Assembly (NCBI RefSeq): GCF_030064165.1
Contig: NZ_CP125947.1
Coordinates: 4,712,001 to 4,776,000, forward strand
Reading direction: 5' to 3'
Length of the DNA: 64,000 nucleotides
Origin: Comamonas resistens
GTDB taxonomy: Bacteria > Pseudomonadota > Gammaproteobacteria > Burkholderiales > Burkholderiaceae_C
Part shown: piece after piece, positions 61,940-64,000 of the stretch
How positions within the stretch are numbered: position 1 is the stretch's first letter
Layout of the letters: each line of letters begins with the position of its first letter
The notes under the pieces: model-generated
Seen by the model: the letters and a program-made list of their open reading frames with translations, nothing else
The model's database searches: none
Told to the model about the DNA's origin: nothing
Made by a program: the position numbers and the translations under genes

Positions 61940-64000
61940 ATGATCAAGGCCCATACTCTTAAGCCCAAATACTTTTCCTGCAGGAAGCGTCGGTTATTAC
62001 TATTGGTCATTTTTATTGGAGTGATCTCTCTAATCTGGCTGACTGTAGCGGTATTCAACGCACGCACTATCCGTGTCGCAGTGAACAATGAAGGGCTTCC
62101 GGCCAGCGGCGCGACCGAGTTGACACCGCAGCAACATGAACTGGTTGAGCAGGGGCGCTACGTTGCACGCTTGGGCGATTGCGTTGCCTGTCATACGTCT
62201 GACCCGTCCAAGCCCATGGCCGGTGGCCTTGCACTGGAAACGCCCTTCGGCAAGCTTTACTCCACCAATGTCACGGCAGACAAGAGAACGGGCATTGGCA
62301 GTTACAGCTTGGAGCAGTTTGATCGCGCAATGCGCCTTGGGGTGGCTGCCGATGGCCACAACTTGTATCCAGCCATGCCTTATCCGTCCTATGCGAAGAT
62401 GACGCCGGACGATATGAAGGCGCTTTATGCTTACTTGATGCACGACGTCACACCCGTCGAACAAGCGAATCGGCCCTCTGAGATGGGCTTTCCGTTCAAC
62501 CAGCGCTGGGGGCTGGCGCTTTGGAACGCGGTGTTTCTGGAAGACGAACCCTTCAAGCCGGTGCAGGACCAGAACGACGTGTGGAACCGAGGGGCATACC
62601 TCGTTCAGGGTCTAGGCCATTGTGGTGCCTGTCACACGCCTCGCGGCGTTGGCTTCCAGGAGAAGACCATGACCAGCGAGGGCTCTAGCGGCGGCCTGTT
62701 CCTGGCCGGGGAAACCGTCGAAGGCTGGCGTGCTCTGAGCCTACGTAACCTCTGGACCTCCGAGGAAACCGCCGAGATGCTCAAGACTGGGCGCAACAAG
62801 CACGGCACAGTCTCAGGCAACATGGTGGACGTGGTGCAGCACAGCACTCAGTACATGACAAACGACGATCTGCTCGCTATCGGCATCTACCTGAAATCGT
62901 TGCCTTCTGGCAAAGACGACCTACCCATGCAGGTCGCCCAAGGTCCGGGACCTGTCATCACACCATACCGGACTGGTGGCAGGGTCAATCCCGGCGAAGT
63001 ACCCGGCGACATCTTCACCACACGCGGTGGCCTTGGCTACTTGCAATTCTGTGCCGACTGCCACCGCTCGAACGGCGATGGTGTGCCCAATGCGTTCCCC
63101 TCTCTAGTCGGCAATAACACCCTGCAATCGCAAAACCCGGCAACGCTGATCCACATCATGTTGACGGGCTGGCAGGCGCCGCTCACGCAAAGTCATGCAC
63201 GGCTACTGACGATGCCCTCGTTCGCGCAGTTGAGTGACCAAGAGATCACCGAAATCCTAAACTTCACACGCCGCGCATGGGGTCGGGCCGACGCTCGTGA
63301 GATCAAAGCCAGCGAGGTGAGTCGCGCCCGCCAGCTCCTTGATGCCACGGCCGACAATCATCGTCCGTTCGAGACGCCACGTCTCGCAGAAATGCTTAAG
63401 GAAAACAACGCCGAGCAACTCGTATTGGGTGCGCGACTGAATATCGATACGGCACGCATGCTTCCAAATAATGTGGGCAACAAGCTCAACTGCGCTAGCT
63501 GCCACCTGAATGCCGGCACGGTTGCGGATGGCTCCCCTTATGTTGGCGTTTCTGCCTTCTTCCCCAGCTACGCCCCACGCGCAGGTCGCATCATCACATT
63601 GGAAGACCGCATCAACGGATGCTTCCAGCGTTCCATGCACGGCAAGCCATTGCCCATCACCAGCGACGAGATGAAGGCGATGGTCGCCTATTTCGACTGG
63701 ATGAAGCGAGAGACAAAGCCTGAGGACAAGGTTGAAGGCCGTGGAATCGGCAAGATCGATCGGACGCTCATTCCCAATACGGAGAATGGCAAACGCATCT
63801 ATGCGGCGCAATGTGCGTTGTGCCATGGAGATAACGGCGAAGGTGTCAGAAATGCTAAGGGCGAGATGGTCTATCCGCCTCTGTGGGGTGACGAATCTTT
63901 CAACATCGGCGCCGGCATGGCTCGCACCTACACAGCGGCGGCCTTTGTGAAGCGGAACATGCCCATTGCCTTCGGCAAGCATTTCCCGCTGGGTCAAGGG
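61940..64000 (+). CDS. Multihaem cytochrome c with TsdA-like C-terminal half, 3' end beyond window
   Basis: At least 687 codons. A membrane anchor lies at residues about 18-40 (LLLLVIFIGVISLIWLTVAVF). Five CxxCH haem sites begin at residues 81 (CVACH), 228 (CGACH), 371 (CADCH), 518 (CASCH) and 625 (CALCH). The first three with their spacing resemble the three-haem subunit of membrane alcohol/gluconate dehydrogenases. From residue about 500 the protein resembles TsdA thiosulfate dehydrogenase (CASCHLNAGT, PSYAPRAGRIITLEDRINGCF with a candidate Cys haem ligand, MHGKPLP). An in-frame ATG at 61931 is an alternative start. It may link thiosulfate or sulfide oxidation to the respiratory chain. Confidence 0.85.
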   Translation, partial: MIKAHTLKPKYFSCRKRRLLLLVIFIGVISLIWLTVAVFNARTIRVAVNNEGLPASGATELTPQQHELVEQGRYVARLGDCVACHTSDPSKPMAGGLALETPFGKLYSTNVTADKRTGIGSYSLEQFDRAMRLGVAADGHNLYPAMPYPSYAKMTPDDMKALYAYLMHDVTPVEQANRPSEMGFPFNQRWGLALWNAVFLEDEPFKPVQDQNDVWNRGAYLVQGLGHCGACHTPRGVGFQEKTMTSEGSSGGLFLAGETVEGWRALSLRNLWTSEETAEMLKTGRNKHGTVSGNMVDVVQHSTQYMTNDDLLAIGIYLKSLPSGKDDLPMQVAQGPGPVITPYRTGGRVNPGEVPGDIFTTRGGLGYLQFCADCHRSNGDGVPNAFPSLVGNNTLQSQNPATLIHIMLTGWQAPLTQSHARLLTMPSFAQLSDQEITEILNFTRRAWGRADAREIKASEVSRARQLLDATADNHRPFETPRLAEMLKENNAEQLVLGARLNIDTARMLPNNVGNKLNCASCHLNAGTVADGSPYVGVSAFFPSYAPRAGRIITLEDRINGCFQRSMHGKPLPITSDEMKAMVAYFDWMKRETKPEDKVEGRGIGKIDRTLIPNTENGKRIYAAQCALCHGDNGEGVRNAKGEMVYPPLWGDESFNIGAGMARTYTAAAFVKRNMPIAFGKHFPLGQG

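Overview
The window looks like a chromosome segment of a high-GC Burkholderiales bacterium, most likely Comamonadaceae (Comamonas or a close relative). The housekeeping order (proC, ubiA, PAP2 phosphatase, dps, oxyR, recG, HD-GYP, queA, ung, trpC-trpD-trpG) and the protein sequences point there. Assignments come from motif reading and recalled family knowledge; no database search was possible.

Layout. (1) Bases 1-13.44 kb are host core genes, ending with trpGDC on the minus strand. (2) 13.44-14.5 kb has no confident gene and probably holds the end of an integrative and conjugative element (ICE). (3) 14.5-49.4 kb is the backbone of an ICE of the ICEclc/PAGI/PFGI-1 type, all on the plus strand. 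It starts with a control cassette (bisR-like, alpA, parA, shi, bisD/parB-like, bisC/DUF2857), then an STY4528-type protein, an inrR-like gene, DUF3158, an unusual ssb and topB. A long run of mostly uncharacterised genes follows: a cytosine methyltransferase, a GHKL ATPase, a PP-loop protein, DUF3085, DUF3577 and DUF3275 proteins, a DUF6094-like adenine methyltransferase, several small proteins and an SNF2-like helicase. Two cargo blocks interrupt it: arsR-fdxA-ACR3-like transporter, flanked by direct repeats of about 250 bp, and a thioesterase/ArsR-rhodanese/DsrE block that contains an in-frame cysteine desulfurase::MFS chimera. (4) 49.4-52.3 kb is a decayed zinc-starvation region: Fur-type fragments, an intact zur-like gene, yidD, a gamma-carbonic anhydrase, fragments of tRNA synthetase paralogues and a HisI paralogue lacking one zinc ligand. 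(5) 52.6-64 kb is a sulfide/sulfane-sulfur module: DUF2892, rhodanese, two ArsR repressors with the BigR/SqrR cysteine pair, persulfide dioxygenase, MFS, SulP, sulfide:quinone oxidoreductase-like flavoprotein, DUF5368, AhpD-like and DsrE proteins, and a cytochrome with at least five haem sites and a TsdA-like C-terminal half that runs off the window.

The most unusual signal is in the non-coding DNA of the ICE. Five genes are preceded by the same multi-hairpin leader (about 170-265 nt to the start codon) whose stems differ in sequence but keep pairing. At least six genes have a terminator-like hairpin with a T-run directly before the ribosome binding site, leaving no room for a promoter. Together these suggest RNA-level control (attenuation, antitermination or a structured leader) of the ICE operon. 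No integrase, relaxase, tRNA, rRNA, CRISPR array or intact insertion sequence was seen.
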